Shown here piece by piece: positions 38,185-49,347 of a DNA stretch of 64,000 nt. Source of the stretch: Poecilobothrus nobilitatus (taxonomy: Eukaryota > Arthropoda > Insecta > Diptera > Dolichopodidae); NCBI GenBank assembly GCA_947095535.1, contig OX352774.1, forward strand, positions 242,631,825-242,695,824, written 5' to 3'. The notes under the pieces were generated by a model. That model was not told the DNA's origin, did not search any database, and saw nothing but the letters and a program-made list of their open reading frames with translations. A program made the translations under genes and the position numbers. How positions within the stretch are numbered: the stretch's first letter is position 1; the number at the start of each line of letters is the position of its first letter.

Positions 38185-39581
38185 TAATTATGTGGAACAA
38201 CTTTTTCATGTAGCCCCACCCATTACGGAGCTACAGCCCTTCAAACTTTGAAAAAGCCCTATTTTTATATGCATATATCTTATGTTCTGCTTAAGATTTT
38301 TTCAATCTGAAAACGTTATTCGACAGATATTTTTTTTAACTTTGTAAATTAATATCAAAATTATACAATTTTTTTAAATTTAGTATTTAAATTTACCGTT
38401 ATATAAAAACCAAATTTTGCATGATTTTTCTACTTTCATAACTCCAGCACGCTTTTAGATAGAGGCTTGAACTTTTGAGGCAAGAAAGAACTTTTAGAAT
38501 TAGTATAAGTTTGCTCAAAAAATTGTTTTGGACCACCCCCTGTTTATGAGCTATTAGGGCTCAAAAATTTAAAATTTGCTATTTTTAAACACCTGTAATT
38601 TAGGAACCTGTACATATTTTACTTCTGAAAGATATAAAAATTAAAGCTGCAGTAATATATTTTTACGTGTGTTAAAGGTTTCTTTTAGTTGTAAAGGGTT
38701 CCAAAGTTGCAGCTCTTCAAAATTGCGAAAAAATCCCATTTTCAGATGTATATATCTCAGGCTCTGCGTAATAGTTTTGCAATATAAAACCGCGAGAAGA
38801 TCGGAAATTTTATTATCTATATAAAACAATATCAAAATTAAGTAATATTTTGTTATTTACTATTTAAATTTACCGTTATGTGAAAACCATATTTTGCATG
38901 AAATTTCTTTTTTCATAACTCCGGCACGCCTTTAGATAGGAACCTGAAATTTTGAGACAAGAAAGAACTTTTAGAATTAGTATAAGTTTCCTCAGAAAAT
39001 TTTTTGGTAGCACCCCCTCTTTAAGAGTTATTACGCCTCAAAAATTGAAAATTTGCTATTTTTAGACACCTGTAACTTAGACACCTGTAAAAATTTTTCT
39101 TCGGCAAGACATGAAAATTAAAGGTTTAATAATATATTTTTACGTGTGGTAACGGCTTTTCTTAGTTATATAGGATTCCGGACTTACGGCCCCTCAAAAT
39201 TTCAAAAATGTCCTATTTTCAAGTTTTTTCTTATTACAAAAAATTTCTTAAATTTTCAAATTTTTGTGCAAGTCACAATTCTAAACAGTTTGTATTGATT
39301 TTTGGAAATGTGCGCTTTTAAAAACCGTTGGTTTACATTCTACCTTGTTTATATTAGATTACAATTAAACACATTAAAGTTATACTATAAAGTTAGATTA
39401 TTCAGAAAAAAAAAAAATATAAATAAAATGTTAAATACAAAAATGAGATAGACGTCCTGAAAATCATTTAATGTCACTTGATGTAATTAAGGATAGAAAG
39501 AAAATAAAGTTTTGTAAACAAATCCAATTACCTTCATCTAAAAAATTTTAAACTATTATTGCTCCGATCTTATAAACTGAC

Positions 39582-39760
39582 TTATGGTGTAGTGGCTAAT
39601 TTTGACATCTTTCAATCTGCGAGTCTTTGGTTTAAACTCTAGTTACTTATAACAAAATTGTAATAATAGACGATTCATTGTTTTTTTCTACAGTCCCATC
39701 CCTAAATTCAATATTTTGGCATCCCTTCGTCCTATATGAATTTAATATTTTTATAATTTT
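39582..39760 (+). repeat. SINE-2, tRNA-derived SINE-like copy
   Basis: The head TTATGGTGTAGTGGCTAATT, then GACATCTTTCAATCTGCGAG, then TTTGGTTTAAACTCTAG has the order of a tRNA A box (GTGTAGTGGC), anticodon arm and B box (GGTTTAAACTC). The body contains ATTCATTG and CTACAGTCCCATCCC, shared with the block at 15995. A minus-strand head of the same family is at 46750-46815. Confidence 0.55.
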
Positions 39761-39835
39761 TTTGTCCATTTAAACTGTAAAAAGTTTTTTCTCTTTATAA
39801 AACTTCTTTTTTCCTATGTATAACTTGTAGGACAA

Positions 39836-40575
39836 TATACAGGATGTTTTCCAAGCAATTTCAATTGTATGTATGTATTCCTAAGCAATTTCATAATATG
39901 TTTACCATTAAATAAACCTTAATGAGTAGACGAAATTTTCGTATGGATTCAATGTTCAAAACTCAATAGTTTCCGAGATATGGAGACTCAAAGAGAATTG
40001 CAAAATTTTGAATGTAATTTTGTTTATAGGTAAGATAAAATGATTTAAAAGCTATTGCAAAGCCCAGAGATTTTATCTTTTCAAATTTGAGAATTACTAC
40101 ATAGTTCCAAAATTAGAAAAATTTATTTTTACATTTTCGTTTTTGAAAAACCTTAATTTTTAAAATTACATTTTATTGTACCTTTTTCTAATTTTATCAA
40201 ATATGGCATTCCTGTTAATACCTGTATTATTTTTTTCATGTAACAACAAAAATGCATCAATCTACATCTTCTAAAGTTTGGGAAATATGAAAAAATAAAA
40301 TCGAATAAGAACTTCTTTTTAGTTATTTTTAAAATTAATATTTTAAAATTAAGAAAAATTAAATTAGTTTGTTTTGATAAATCAGAAATTGTTTATCAAA
40401 ATGAACTTGACAATATTATTGATAAGATATCTTAAAAGCTGGTAGAATTCAATATTCCCTGAACTTTTACGACTTATTTAGATATTTTTAAAGAAAATGA
40501 ATTGGTTTTAGGGGTGCTATATTATTTTCTAGAACAGCATATAGCAGATCACTTAATTGTGAAACATCCTGTATA
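39836..40575. mobile_element. Putative TIR element, TATACAGGATGTTT ends
   Basis: TATACAGGATGTTTTC at the left end faces GAAACATCCTGTATA at the right end, a near-exact inverted repeat of about 14 bases at a distance of 740. No further inverted identity is evident inside and no coding frame exists. ACAGGRTGTTTC ends are common on insect DNA elements. Confidence 0.45.
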
Positions 40576-43500
40576 TATATTATATCAATTAAATTTTTAA
40601 ATTTTAATATTTTTTTTAAATTTTATATTACATAAATTTGTCATTTCTTTCAAAAAAAAAAAAAACTGTATATCCGGTTGGAAAACCTTGGGAAAATCTA
40701 TAATATTTAGATTTAAATTATAGTTTTACCTTCTTGTCTAATATTTTCAAGATCTTTTCTGTTAAATTATATAAACTTTTATTTTAATTAGATTTAAACT
40801 GAAAATAAAGAGGATTTATGCCTCTTAAACATTTACAATTAAAAATCAAATTATTATTATTAGTATTTTTTTTTTCAATTTTTATTTTATTATATAATAT
40901 TTTAAATGATTAAAAGTAAAATCCATTTTTCAAATTTTGAAATCTTTAACTCTTTACATCATATATGTACGTAGTTATACATATTTTTATATAAATCCCA
41001 AGGTAATTTATATAATGACAATTCATGCAAATAAAATTTTAATTAACTTACCAGTCTATACAGCATAACACAAAAAAAAAAAAAAAAGAAAAAAAAATTA
41101 AATAAATAGAATAAATCCAGTTTATAATGAATTTTCATTTTAAATAAACGACAAACCATATTTAATTTTAAATTGGTTTTTTTTTTTTTATGTTTTTTGA
41201 TATCTTATGTAATTATAAAATCATTAAAACATTTAATTTTCATATTAATTTACATAAGATTTACTTTATTTATTTTTATTTATTTTTTATTACATATTAT
41301 ATATATGTATATATATACGAGTACCTAAAAAAAAAAAAAACCCCTTTTTAACTTCTTTTCGTTAATTTTATGTTCCAATAAGTTTAACTCTTTAATATCC
41401 TTTTAATAAAATATACGACAATGTCACATAATTTCCTTTCAATGAAATAATTTTCTTTTGCAACAAAATTAATAAGAAATTACTTTTTATATATATGGAT
41501 ATACATATATAGATTCATCTATATTTTTATTTAGATATACATTTACATAATACATGTAAATATGTTATATACTTTTCTGCTAATTAAGTGACAAACACAA
41601 AATAATGTTAAATAAAAAATAAAAAAAAAAAAAGGATCTTCTTATACATTATTAAGTATGACGTATACAATAATAATATAATTAAGCCTAAGATTCATTA
41701 TAAGGAATATTGTTAACTGTACACCTATAGACATATGTACTGCATATGTAATGTGAATGATTTTCCGAAGCCAAAATTTAATGATAACTATATACATATA
41801 TGTACATATACATGAAAATGAAAAAAAAAAAATTTTTTAATTATATGAAAATCAAGTTAGGGACATCCTTAAAACATAATATTCAAGGACACATTTTTTT
41901 TTTTTTGTTATATTATATTATCCTTGTACTTAATTGAAATTGAATTTATCTAAATTTTGATAATCGATAAGATTTCAAAATTAATTTAGAATTCAAAAAC
42001 TGGATCAAACTAATTGAAAGTAAAGGATGAAAAAATTATAAACAAAAAAAAAAAAAAAAAAATATCTATTTAAAAATTAAAGAATTTTCATTAATTTTTA
42101 GTTTTTTTTTTTTTTTTGTTTTGTTTTATCGTATGTTTTGTTTTAAAACTTTTGGTACGCTGAACAAAACTTTTTTATTCAATTCAAATATGACGTATTC
42201 ATTTAAGTTAAAAAAAAAAAATGAAAGCAAAAATTTTAATTTATTGCTTAAATGCTTTTTTTTTTTCTATACTTAATTGTAATTTTGATTTTATTCTAGG
42301 CCCAAAAGAAAATATTAACATGATAACAAAATATTCAATGTCCTTATATGTAAAATAAATCAGTTCAGTTTTATATTTTAAAGACTTTGTGGCTTAAGTG
42401 CCCATTGAACCTTAAGTACCTAGGATGAAACAGCTTCTAATTATATGTAAAGTAAAAACTTAATAACGGAGAAACAAAATGCTTATAATAATGGTTAGAA
42501 AAAACAGACTCCACTACATATTTTCGGAATCAAATTTAAAAACTGTGATCAATTTTTGTTTTAAGGCTCTGTTAAGGACCAAAATCTAAGAAACTAATTT
42601 CCAAATTTTCGTTTTCTAAAAATGTGAAGTTCTTTCTTTGTATCCAGTTCTTTTTTTGTTTCCAGTCGTTTCTTTGTATCCAGATCTTTCTTTGTGTCCA
42701 GTTCTTCATTGTTAAAATTTATATAACTATAAACGAGTAGTGAAAGTTCCTATTTAGAACTTTGGAAAGAGTTAAGAATCTATTTCAGATTGAAATAATT
42801 TGAAAATGTATACTAGCATATGTACATATAAATATATAAAATATTTTAAATTAGCATTTCTAGTCCGAAATATTTCAAATTTCTGAAATATGATACAAAA
42901 TAAATTGTTTTACCATTACAATACTTCTCTTTTACTGTAGCTTGTAGGCATAAAAGTTTATATTGGAAAATTGAAAATTAAATAAAATTTTTTAAGATTT
43001 TCTTTTATAAAATAGAATTTTTTTTTTTTTTTTTATAAAATTTCCGATATTAAGACAAAAAAAAAAAAATTAAAAACATAAAATCGACAAGTTTTAAAAT
43101 TAAATTTAATTAATAATTTAAATTTCAAATAATTATTCAATAAGAATTTTTCAATTAACGTTTTCAAATATAAATTTTACTTAAATGTTTTTGTTCTTGT
43201 GAAAATCATTAAATACTTTTGACTTAATTTATTTGAATTTTTAAGTACTTTTCAATATATTTCAATTTTTCCAGTATAAAAATAAAAACTAAAAACAAAC
43301 TACTATACATTCTTAAAAAATAAAAAAGTTAATTTTTTGATGCGGTTTGAAATACTGTTGAAAAAATTCTAGAGTACCTACTGTAGATGTACTAAATTAA
43401 CAAATAAAACAAAAATCTTGTAAATCATTAAATGTTTTATTTTTAAATATAATATTTTTATTTATAGTTGAAAAATTTTTAAAGTAAATAAAAATAAAAA

Positions 43501-43707
43501 CAAACCAATAAAATTTTTTGAGTGAGTTATTTACAAAAAAAAAAAGAAATAAATATCTTAAAAAATATCCTAATTAATTAAAATCTTTAGAAATCTTTTA
43601 AAAAATGGAGAACCATGTAATTTGTTTATTAAGAGAATAATATTATATTAGTTTGTTAAACTTCTGAATCAGTGAACATTCAGTGATCCAAAGATGTTAC
43701 ATACAAT
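40576..43707. other. Gene-free AT-rich DNA
   Basis: No supported gene. Poly-A and poly-T runs at 41071, 41328, 42048, 42103, 43020; (AT)n near 41295. Confidence 0.5.
42629..42711 (+). repeat. 18-bp minisatellite, about 4.6 copies
   Basis: Units GTTCTTTCTTTGTATCCA (42629), GTTCTTTTTTTGTTTCCA (42647), GTCGTTTCTTTGTATCCA (42665) and GATCTTTCTTTGTGTCCA (42683), then a partial GTTCTTCATTG (42701). The period is exactly 18. Confidence 0.9.
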
Positions 43708-44162
43708 TGTCGTGTTCAGGAGAATCTAGCGCTATACCGAATTGTAGCGGTGTAGCATTTAGCGCTGCATGTTTGTACTGAACGATTTCCAGCAAAATTA
43801 AATGACATTTAATTTTGTGTGACATTTCGCATATTTTTATTTTATTTAAATCGTATTTTTTTTTTTTAATCTTATATTTTTTTTTTTTAAATCTTATATT
43901 TTTTAATCTCTCAATTTATCAATTTTTAAAAAAATGCTTGAAATCCAAAATTTTTCAAAAAATAACACATAAACGTAAAAAGTAACACATAAACGTAAAA
44001 AGTCGCTACATAATTTAGCGTAAAATTTTCTTGCTGCAAAATTAATGTAGCGCTACATTGTAGGGCTAGATAAAAATGAACGATTTTTTATAAAATAAGT
44101 AAAAAGTTTTATCGAGCGCTGCAGTTTTTTTGTAGCGCTAGATGCTACTAAACGCGACCAAT
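43708..44162. mobile_element. TIR element rich in TAGCGCTA motifs, hAT-like
   Basis: The left end reads TTGTCGTGTTCAGGAGAATC then TAGCGCTATA. The right end in reverse complement reads TTGGTCGCGTTTAGTAGCAT then CTAGCGCTACA. AGCGCT occurs five times (about 43728, 43761, 44052, 44115, 44134), clustered near both ends, in otherwise very AT-rich DNA. Subterminal short repeats of this kind are typical of hAT transposase binding. No transposase frame; non-autonomous. Class assignment tentative. Confidence 0.6.
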
Positions 44163-45404
44163 GATATATATTGATATATTGTCAATTATATCGTCAATTA
44201 CTTGTAAAAATGTTAAGTTTAATATGTAGATACTATGTATTTTGACAAAAATTGACATTAAACTAAAGCCTACCTTACATAAACCAATTAAGATTGTCAA
44301 TTAATTGTAAAAAAAATTAAGTTAATATGTATTATGTAACTTGACAAAAATTGATATAAATTAAAAGGTGTTTACTTTTAAATTGACAATAAATCACTTG
44401 GTGTAAATGTCCCGATTTTGAATTCAATCGTATAACCCTGATTTTGAATTCAACTCTTAACCTCATAATCTCGCATATATGTACATACATAATAAATATT
44501 CTGAAAAAATTGTAAGAGCAACGCATTTTATTTAAGTTAACTTTCAAAAGTGTATTATACCTTTTCAAAAGAGTATTATAATCCAACTTAGAAATGGAAT
44601 TAAAGTCCATAGATTTTATTAACCTTTTACAAAGGTATTAAAGTTTATCATATTTAATTTCTTGGACTTCAATTCACGTTACAATTCACGTTACAATATA
44701 ATTATTCTGAAAAAAGTGAATATTGCTGATTTTGCAATCAGCTCTTTAATTCTTTTACAATTATTCGTTTTTTTCAAGGTACATATATGCATTTATATAT
44801 ATTTTTTCTACATACATATATGCCTTTGACTCCATTTTTTATTTCAGTGGATTTATTACCTTTTCAAAAACCCGAAAAGAATGAACTGATGATTTAATAA
44901 AATTTAATACCGCCCGAATAAAAGTTTTTCGGGTGTTAGTTCATTTTTTTTTTTCGAGCTTTAACTCATATAATAACGCCCACAATAAAAACAACAAAAA
45001 ATTCGAACTTTAGATCATTTTCGATTTGGGCGTTAGTTCATAGAGTCTAAATGTCCCATAAGTAATGAAAATAATAAATGAAAAATCTTACAATAAGACA
45101 TAAATAAAAGATGAAAAATTTATTTTTTCAATGCATTTCCTATATGAACCAAGTTTTTTTATGTCTTTTGCATTAGGTATTCCCAAATTTCCAGTAATTT
45201 TCCGCAACAAAAAAAAAAAAGTAAATTTAACCGAAGCATCATATAAACTCTTTTATTATATGCAATATATACGTTTTTTTTTTATATTCCATACATATTC
45301 AACAATATTTTATCTTAAATATTACATAAATATTTTTATTTTTTTTTATTTTCTTATTGTAAAACTAATATTAATTATATTTTTTTTTTTAATTGGTTTT
45401 TTTT
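44163..45404. other. Spacer downstream of protease gene 1
   Basis: No supported gene. The frames at minus 44332-44610 and plus 45131-45469 are AT-rich; the latter overlaps the 3' end of the protease gene on the other strand and is a shadow. Confidence 0.5.
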
Positions 45405-45410
45405 TTTATT
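45405..45410 (-). terminator. Poly(A) signal AATAAA directly after protease gene 1
   Basis: On the minus strand AATAAAA follows the TAA stop without a gap. If used, the 3' UTR would be very short. A-rich sequence follows, so a chance occurrence cannot be excluded. Confidence 0.4.
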
Positions 45411-46511
45411 TTAAAATTGTGGTAAATAAAATTCTGTTGCTAAACCACAATGATTATCACGATTTCTAGCTAAATACATATAACCATTAACACCCCAATT
45501 TTCACCAAATGAATTTCTTATTAACCAATAATCTTTACCATTTTTTGTAATACCATAACCAACTGTTGTAACACCATGTTCTAAATCATTATTTGAACAA
45601 TTTGGATCATAATATAAACCACTTTTATAAAATTTAAATGTATATAAACCAGCATTAATTGATGATGTTACTGGACCATATAATCCAACAACTTCTTTTA
45701 ATATTAATTCATTAATATCCGTTTTATATATTTTTTTTTTAAGAAATATACGTGGTTTAGTTTTTTTACATTGATGTGTTTCTTTACCCAAATATGGATT
45801 TTGATCAGCTAAACCAATACCATATAACATTGAATAAAAATATACTTCATTTGTAAAACCACCATTACAACCAAAACTACCATATTCTAATAAACAATCT
45901 AATATTTCTTGATGTGATAATTGTATTAATGTTTTATATTTAATATAATAATTTGCTTCAATTGCTGCTAAACTAGAAAATATATAACAACTACCACAAT
46001 TACCTTGATCTAATACTGGATTTTTATAACCATATTTAATCCAATCAATTTCTAATGGTAAATCATTTTTATAAGTACTATTATATTCTATAGAATTATT
46101 TTCAGCATTTTTTATTTGTAAATCAGTTACATTTTTATATGTATTTATTATATTATTTTCATTACTCTCTTCAATTATTGTATCATCATATTCATCATTA
46201 AATGCTCCAACATATTCTTTATCTGTAAGATCAGCAAAATGATTTATATCTAATGTAAATGTTACTAAACCTTTTTCATAATTTTTATTATGTTCAATAA
46301 TTAAATTTTTTGAATTAATATAAATTCTTTTACGACGTTCATCTTCTATACTATTATTATAATATTTATTAAATTTTTCTTTATAATTAATCCATTCAAT
46401 TTCAATTATACGTTCAGAATCATTTTCTGGTTCATTTATTAAAATCAATGTAAAAACTAAAATTACAAATAATAATAATATAACAGCAGCAGAAAAAATA
46501 AATCTTTGCAT
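45411..46511 (-). CDS. Cathepsin L-like cysteine protease precursor (C1A), gene 1
   Basis: A 366-residue papain-family (C1A) endopeptidase precursor, expected to be secretory or lysosomal. Residues about 5-26 are a hydrophobic signal peptide or anchor. The I29 prodomain carries a variant ERFNIN motif (E56, R60, Y64, S67, I71, N75) and a variant GNFD motif (D88, N90, F92, D94). An acidic Asn-rich linker (about 101-148) leads to the mature enzyme from about LPLEIDW (151). The active site is Q169, C175 (in CGSCYIF), H312 and N333 (in NSFG). Cysteines fit the three usual disulphides: 172-215, 206-248 and 305-355. The start is set by a TTTCAG acceptor two bases upstream of the ATG. Odd points: the usual Trp after the catalytic Cys is Tyr, and the NSWG Trp is Phe. 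Codons are AT-rich and the frame is intact. The paralogue at 59310-60425 is about 75% identical in the mature part. Confidence 0.95.
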   Translation of the reverse strand: MQRFIFSAAVILLLFVILVFTLILINEPENDSERIIEIEWINYKEKFNKYYNNSIEDERRKRIYINSKNLIIEHNKNYEKGLVTFTLDINHFADLTDKEYVGAFNDEYDDTIIEESNENNIINTYKNVTDLQIKNAENNSIEYNSTYKNDLPLEIDWIKYGYKNPVLDQGNCGSCYIFSSLAAIEANYYIKYKTLIQLSHQEILDCLLEYGSFGCNGGFTNEVYFYSMLYGIGLADQNPYLGKETHQCKKTKPRIFLKKKIYKTDINELILKEVVGLYGPVTSSINAGLYTFKFYKSGLYYDPNCSNNDLEHGVTTVGYGITKNGKDYWLIRNSFGENWGVNGYMYLARNRDNHCGLATEFYLPQF

Positions 46512-46749
46512 TTCTGAAAATTAAAAATAAAAAATAAATTTATATAATATATATAATAAATGAAAAATTAATTAATTTTTTTTTTTTTTTCGTTTTAGTG
46601 GGGTGGGGGGAACCACATAAAACCACATAAAATGTAATTCTAGAAATAGATTCTATATATTAGATTCTAGACACCTAAACAATATGAAATAAATCAAATT
46701 TTTCTTTTCATATTTATTTATTTTGGTTTGCATTATATAATTATATAAT

Positions 46750-46815
46750 ATTTTGACGTTATCAGAGTTTGAACGCAAGACTTTTCACCTGAAAGATTGT
46801 CGAATCACGTACGTC
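46750..46815 (-). repeat. SINE-2 tRNA-like head
   Basis: On the minus strand GTGATTCGACAATCTTTCAG, then GTGAAAAGTCTTGCGTTC and AAACTC align with the head at 39582 (GTGGCTAATTTTGACATC, TTTCAATCTGCGAGTCTT, GGTTTAAACTC). The B-box-like GTTCAAACTC is preserved. Lies inside the intron of protease gene 1. Confidence 0.5.
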
Positions 46816-47696
46816 ATTTGTCAGATAATAATTAATTAAGAGGCGGAAAGATTCGAAAATGTCTTTGTTTTCTTTATTTGTTTGTTGTTTTTCTTTTCTT
46901 TTTTTTGATTTTTAAAGATTTTGAATTTAATTTATTTAATTAATTATTAATATTTAACTTATTGTAAATGTATCGCCAATGTATGGCCATTTATTCCGGT
47001 TGAATTCCAAAATCTTAAAATTTTCACAATACATTTTTTTTTTGGCTATGGAATTTTAATATCGTAAAAATTAACGATAAATCATTTTATTGATCGTATG
47101 AGAAATTTATTCGTTTCAAGTGAATGAAATTTAAAGAATTTGCCAATATGTATCGATAAAAATGAATTGAAATATTTTTTTTGGAATTTTTCTTGTTTTG
47201 TTATAAATTAGTGTTTAATTAATATGGAATGTAAAATTTTGAAATTCTAAAGATGCTGTAAAAAAAAAATTAAAAACAAAAAAAATTCAAAAAAAAAAAA
47301 CAAAAATATGGAAAATTTTGTATTTAAAAAAAAAGGAAAAATGCTAATTTTTCAAAAGATATTGAAAAACTTTTGCGGAATTGTGTTACAATATTTGAAG
47401 ATCTGTTGAAAAAATTTTCTAATTTTAGTAAACTTTTATGAAATATTTAAAAAAATTTCGAAAAAAATTATTTTTTCTTTTTATGTTCTATGTAACAAAG
47501 CCCAAAATTTGTAGGAATCAAGAATATGTATAATGTAAGTTATTCTATAGTTATTTTGACACGCCACACCATAGTTAAAATATAATTATTTTTGTTGCTT
47601 TATTGAGTTATATGCAACTTAATTGTTCTAAATAATGCTTCAAACATCCAATAACTTCCTATACTTCCCAATTTCTTTTATTCCTATTTTCCCAAT

Positions 47697-47875
47697 ACCC
47701 AAACCAAACATTGCATTATACCACAGGTTTTAACCTAATGTTTGGTTTAAAAAGAAAAAAGAGATGGCGTTTAGTTTGTTTAAGTCCAACCAAGGTTTTT
47801 TTTAGTTTTTTTAAGAATTCGCGCGTTAATCTGTGTCTTTCGGGATTCCCATCAACCCTCGCAAAAACAAAAAAA
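47697..47875 (+). repeat. Interspersed repeat fragment, shared with 34255-34392
   Basis: Matches the fragment at 34255 through CCAAACATTGC, GATGGCGTTTAG, TTAAGTCC and ATTCCCATCAACCCTCGC. The middle carries GAATTCGCGCGTTAATCTG, one of the few CpG-containing patches here. Possibly a LINE 3' region; lies in the intron of protease gene 1. Confidence 0.5.
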
Positions 47876-47950
47876 AATATATGAAAATGATTAAAATGGA
47901 AATTGCAATGAAATTAAATTCATATTTAAGTTTTTGGATCTGAAAAATAT

Positions 47951-48986
47951 ACAGGGTATTTCTTTTTCAGTCTTGAATATTAATTATAAAGTTCATTTGG
48001 GGGAGTTTATTACAAAACCAACAAAACAATTCTTTTATAAAGAAGGACAGGAGTCTACTTTCTTCGTTCGATTCATGAGATAATAGGATCTAAAGTTTTT
48101 TTTTATTAAGTTTTAATTTAATTTGCTTATATTACAACTACATATATTGCAACTAATTAATAAGTTTGATACTCCGTCGTCAACGAGAGCTTTAAATTGC
48201 GGCAATTCCTAAACATTATCTTTTCATATTTCAGTTGTATTTTGCTCAAAATTGTATATGGTTGTTTGCGAAAATGGTCTTTAATTTTCTGAAAAAATGT
48301 TTTTTTTGTATTTCTTTGTCATCTGTTTAAAATACAGTAAAACCCGCTTAAATAGTGCCGCTTAACTTAGCTAGGATAAGTGCTTCAAGTAAGGTACATA
48401 TTTAAAATCCGTTTAACTGCCTCATGGTAGGTATTTATCCTGATTAATTTTCTGAAAATTCAATATTATAAGCTGTATAAAATATGTATGTATATTAAAA
48501 CAAATTATATTATATTGTAACGATTAAGTATATAAATAAGTGTTTTAATCAAAAGTTTTAATATTTTTTCGGTATCAAAAGTAGATGTTTCTTGAGGCAC
48601 TTAAAAGTAAAATTTTAATCAAAAATTTAATATTGTCCTTTGAAAAACAGAGTATTTAAGAAGTTAAGGTACTTAAACGTGTATATTTGTACGCAATTCT
48701 CAAAATACTTTAAAATGTCAATATTTTTGGTTTCTTAAAAAGATACTTATCCGGAACGTACTTAAGCGGGTTTTATGTAATTACGAAAGAAAATGTGGTT
48801 AATTTTTAATTAAAGTAACAATCATTTTTTTTTTCATATTTATAGTATTATTTAATTTAATTTCCATTATCTCAAGTAGACTCCCCTAAACAATTATTAT
48901 TGTTTGTTCATTTTGGTCCTCCATCTTATAAATATTCAATTCAATACATCTTATAAATATTCAAAACCGAAAGAGAAACACCCTGT
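47951..48986. mobile_element. TIR element with ACAGGGTRTTTCT ends, inside the gene 1 intron
   Basis: The left end ACAGGGTATTTCTTTTTCAG then TCTTGAATATTAATTATAA faces, in reverse complement, ACAGGGTGTTTCTCTTTCGG then TTTTGAATATTTATAA. Similarity continues inward to GGGGGAGTTTA / AGGGGAGTCTACTT and GAGATAAT. The TIRs are thus 100 bases or more, imperfect. A second TIR element (48335-48777) is nested in its centre. No transposase frame. Confidence 0.65.
48335..48777. mobile_element. pogo-like MITE nested in another TIR element
   Basis: The left end CAGTAAAACCCGCTTAAATA and the right end, in reverse complement, CATAAAACCCGCTTAAGTAC are terminal inverted repeats flanked by TA on both sides (48333-48334 and 48778-48779). 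CAGT(A)AAACCCGCTTAA ends with TA duplication are characteristic of pogo/Tigger-type Tc1-mariner elements. At about 443 bases it is non-autonomous. Confidence 0.65.
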
Positions 48987-49218
48987 TCAATAAAAAAAAA
49001 TTTAAATAAAATCGTTTTATTTTATCAATAAAAATTAATTATTTTTTTGCAATATCTCTATCATATATTTAAATTTTACTTTTAATTCATAAAAAAAGAA
49101 GGAAAATTAACAATAAGATTGTAAATAAACAGATAAAAAAAAAAAGAATATGAATCTGACATAATATTTTGACAATGAAATATATTACAAGACATTGTAT
49201 TATTTGATTTTTACACAC

Positions 49219-49302
49219 CTTTTTATTAATAGCTGAACTTCTTGGATTTAATCCAATTTTCACACCAAAAAACAAAAAAAAAATATATGTATATTTTATT
49301 AT
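49219..49302 (-). other. Predicted non-coding first exon of protease gene 1
   Basis: Defined by comparison with 61962-62064. On the minus strand both end GCTATTAATAAAAAG / TCTATTAATAAAAAG before a GT donor. Both carry a TTGGAT...ATCCAA palindrome about 25 bases earlier and an upstream TATA-like block. An ATG inside (49273-49275) opens a 62-codon frame but, after splicing to the coding exon, is out of frame with the protease, so the exon is taken as 5' UTR. The 5' boundary is only inferred from the TATA position. Confidence 0.6.
49242..49256. promoter_or_regulatory. Conserved palindrome in the 5' UTR exon, gene 1
   Basis: TTGGATTTAATCCAA: arms TTGGATT and AATCCAA around one base. The paralogue has TTTGGATCCGATCCAAA in the same place. 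The inner pair is T-A here and C-G there, so pairing is kept although the bases changed. Could be an RNA hairpin or a dimeric protein-binding site. Confidence 0.55.
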
Positions 49303-49329
49303 TATAATTTTATTTCCATTGACTTTTTA

Positions 49330-49347
49330 TTTATACTGTAAGATGCA
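49330..49347 (-). promoter_or_regulatory. TATA-like promoter block, protease gene 1
   Basis: On the minus strand TGCATCTTACAGTATAAA (continuing TAAAAAG). Gene 2 has TGCATCTTACAATATAAA, identical but for one base, in otherwise diverged sequence. TATAAATA lies about 110 bases before the first-exon donor, a fitting distance for a short leader exon. Confidence 0.6.

Larger units (their letters stand above)
36453..39347 (+). mobile_element. R2 family repeat split by a nested R1 element
   Basis: The head hairpin (AGCACATTTCC ... AAAATGTGCT, about 36453-36488) is followed by the (GTCC)n block CTGTCCGTCCGTCCGTCCG (about 36503) and ACCATGGGTAGGTCTCATAA. The R1 copy interrupts at about 36590. R2 resumes at about 38185 (TGTGGAACAACTTTTTCATG) and runs to AAAACCGTTGGTTTACATTC near 39340. 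Removing the insertion leaves about 1.3 kb, the length of the uninterrupted copy at 27657-28967. Confidence 0.85.
46514..49218 (-). other. Predicted 5' UTR intron of protease gene 1
   Basis: On the minus strand the donor is AATAAAAAG|GTGTGT at 49218 and the acceptor TTTTAATTTTCAG|AAATG at 46514, giving a 2705-base intron. The same pair of signals occurs at the paralogue. It has gained a TIR element of about 1.04 kb (47951-48986), a tRNA-derived head (46750-46815) and a repeat fragment (47697-47875). Without the TIR element it would be about 1.67 kb, close to the 1.53 kb of gene 2. Confidence 0.7.

Noticed and set aside
45131..45469. Plus-strand 112-codon open frame
   Set aside because: It overlaps the 3' end of protease gene 1 on the other strand; the upstream part is Phe/Ile/Tyr-rich translation of T-runs. 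A shadow.
49087..49275. 62-codon minus-strand frame beginning inside the leader exon of protease gene 1
   Set aside because: It runs through the predicted donor into the intron. After splicing it is out of frame with the protease, and gene 2 has no matching ATG.
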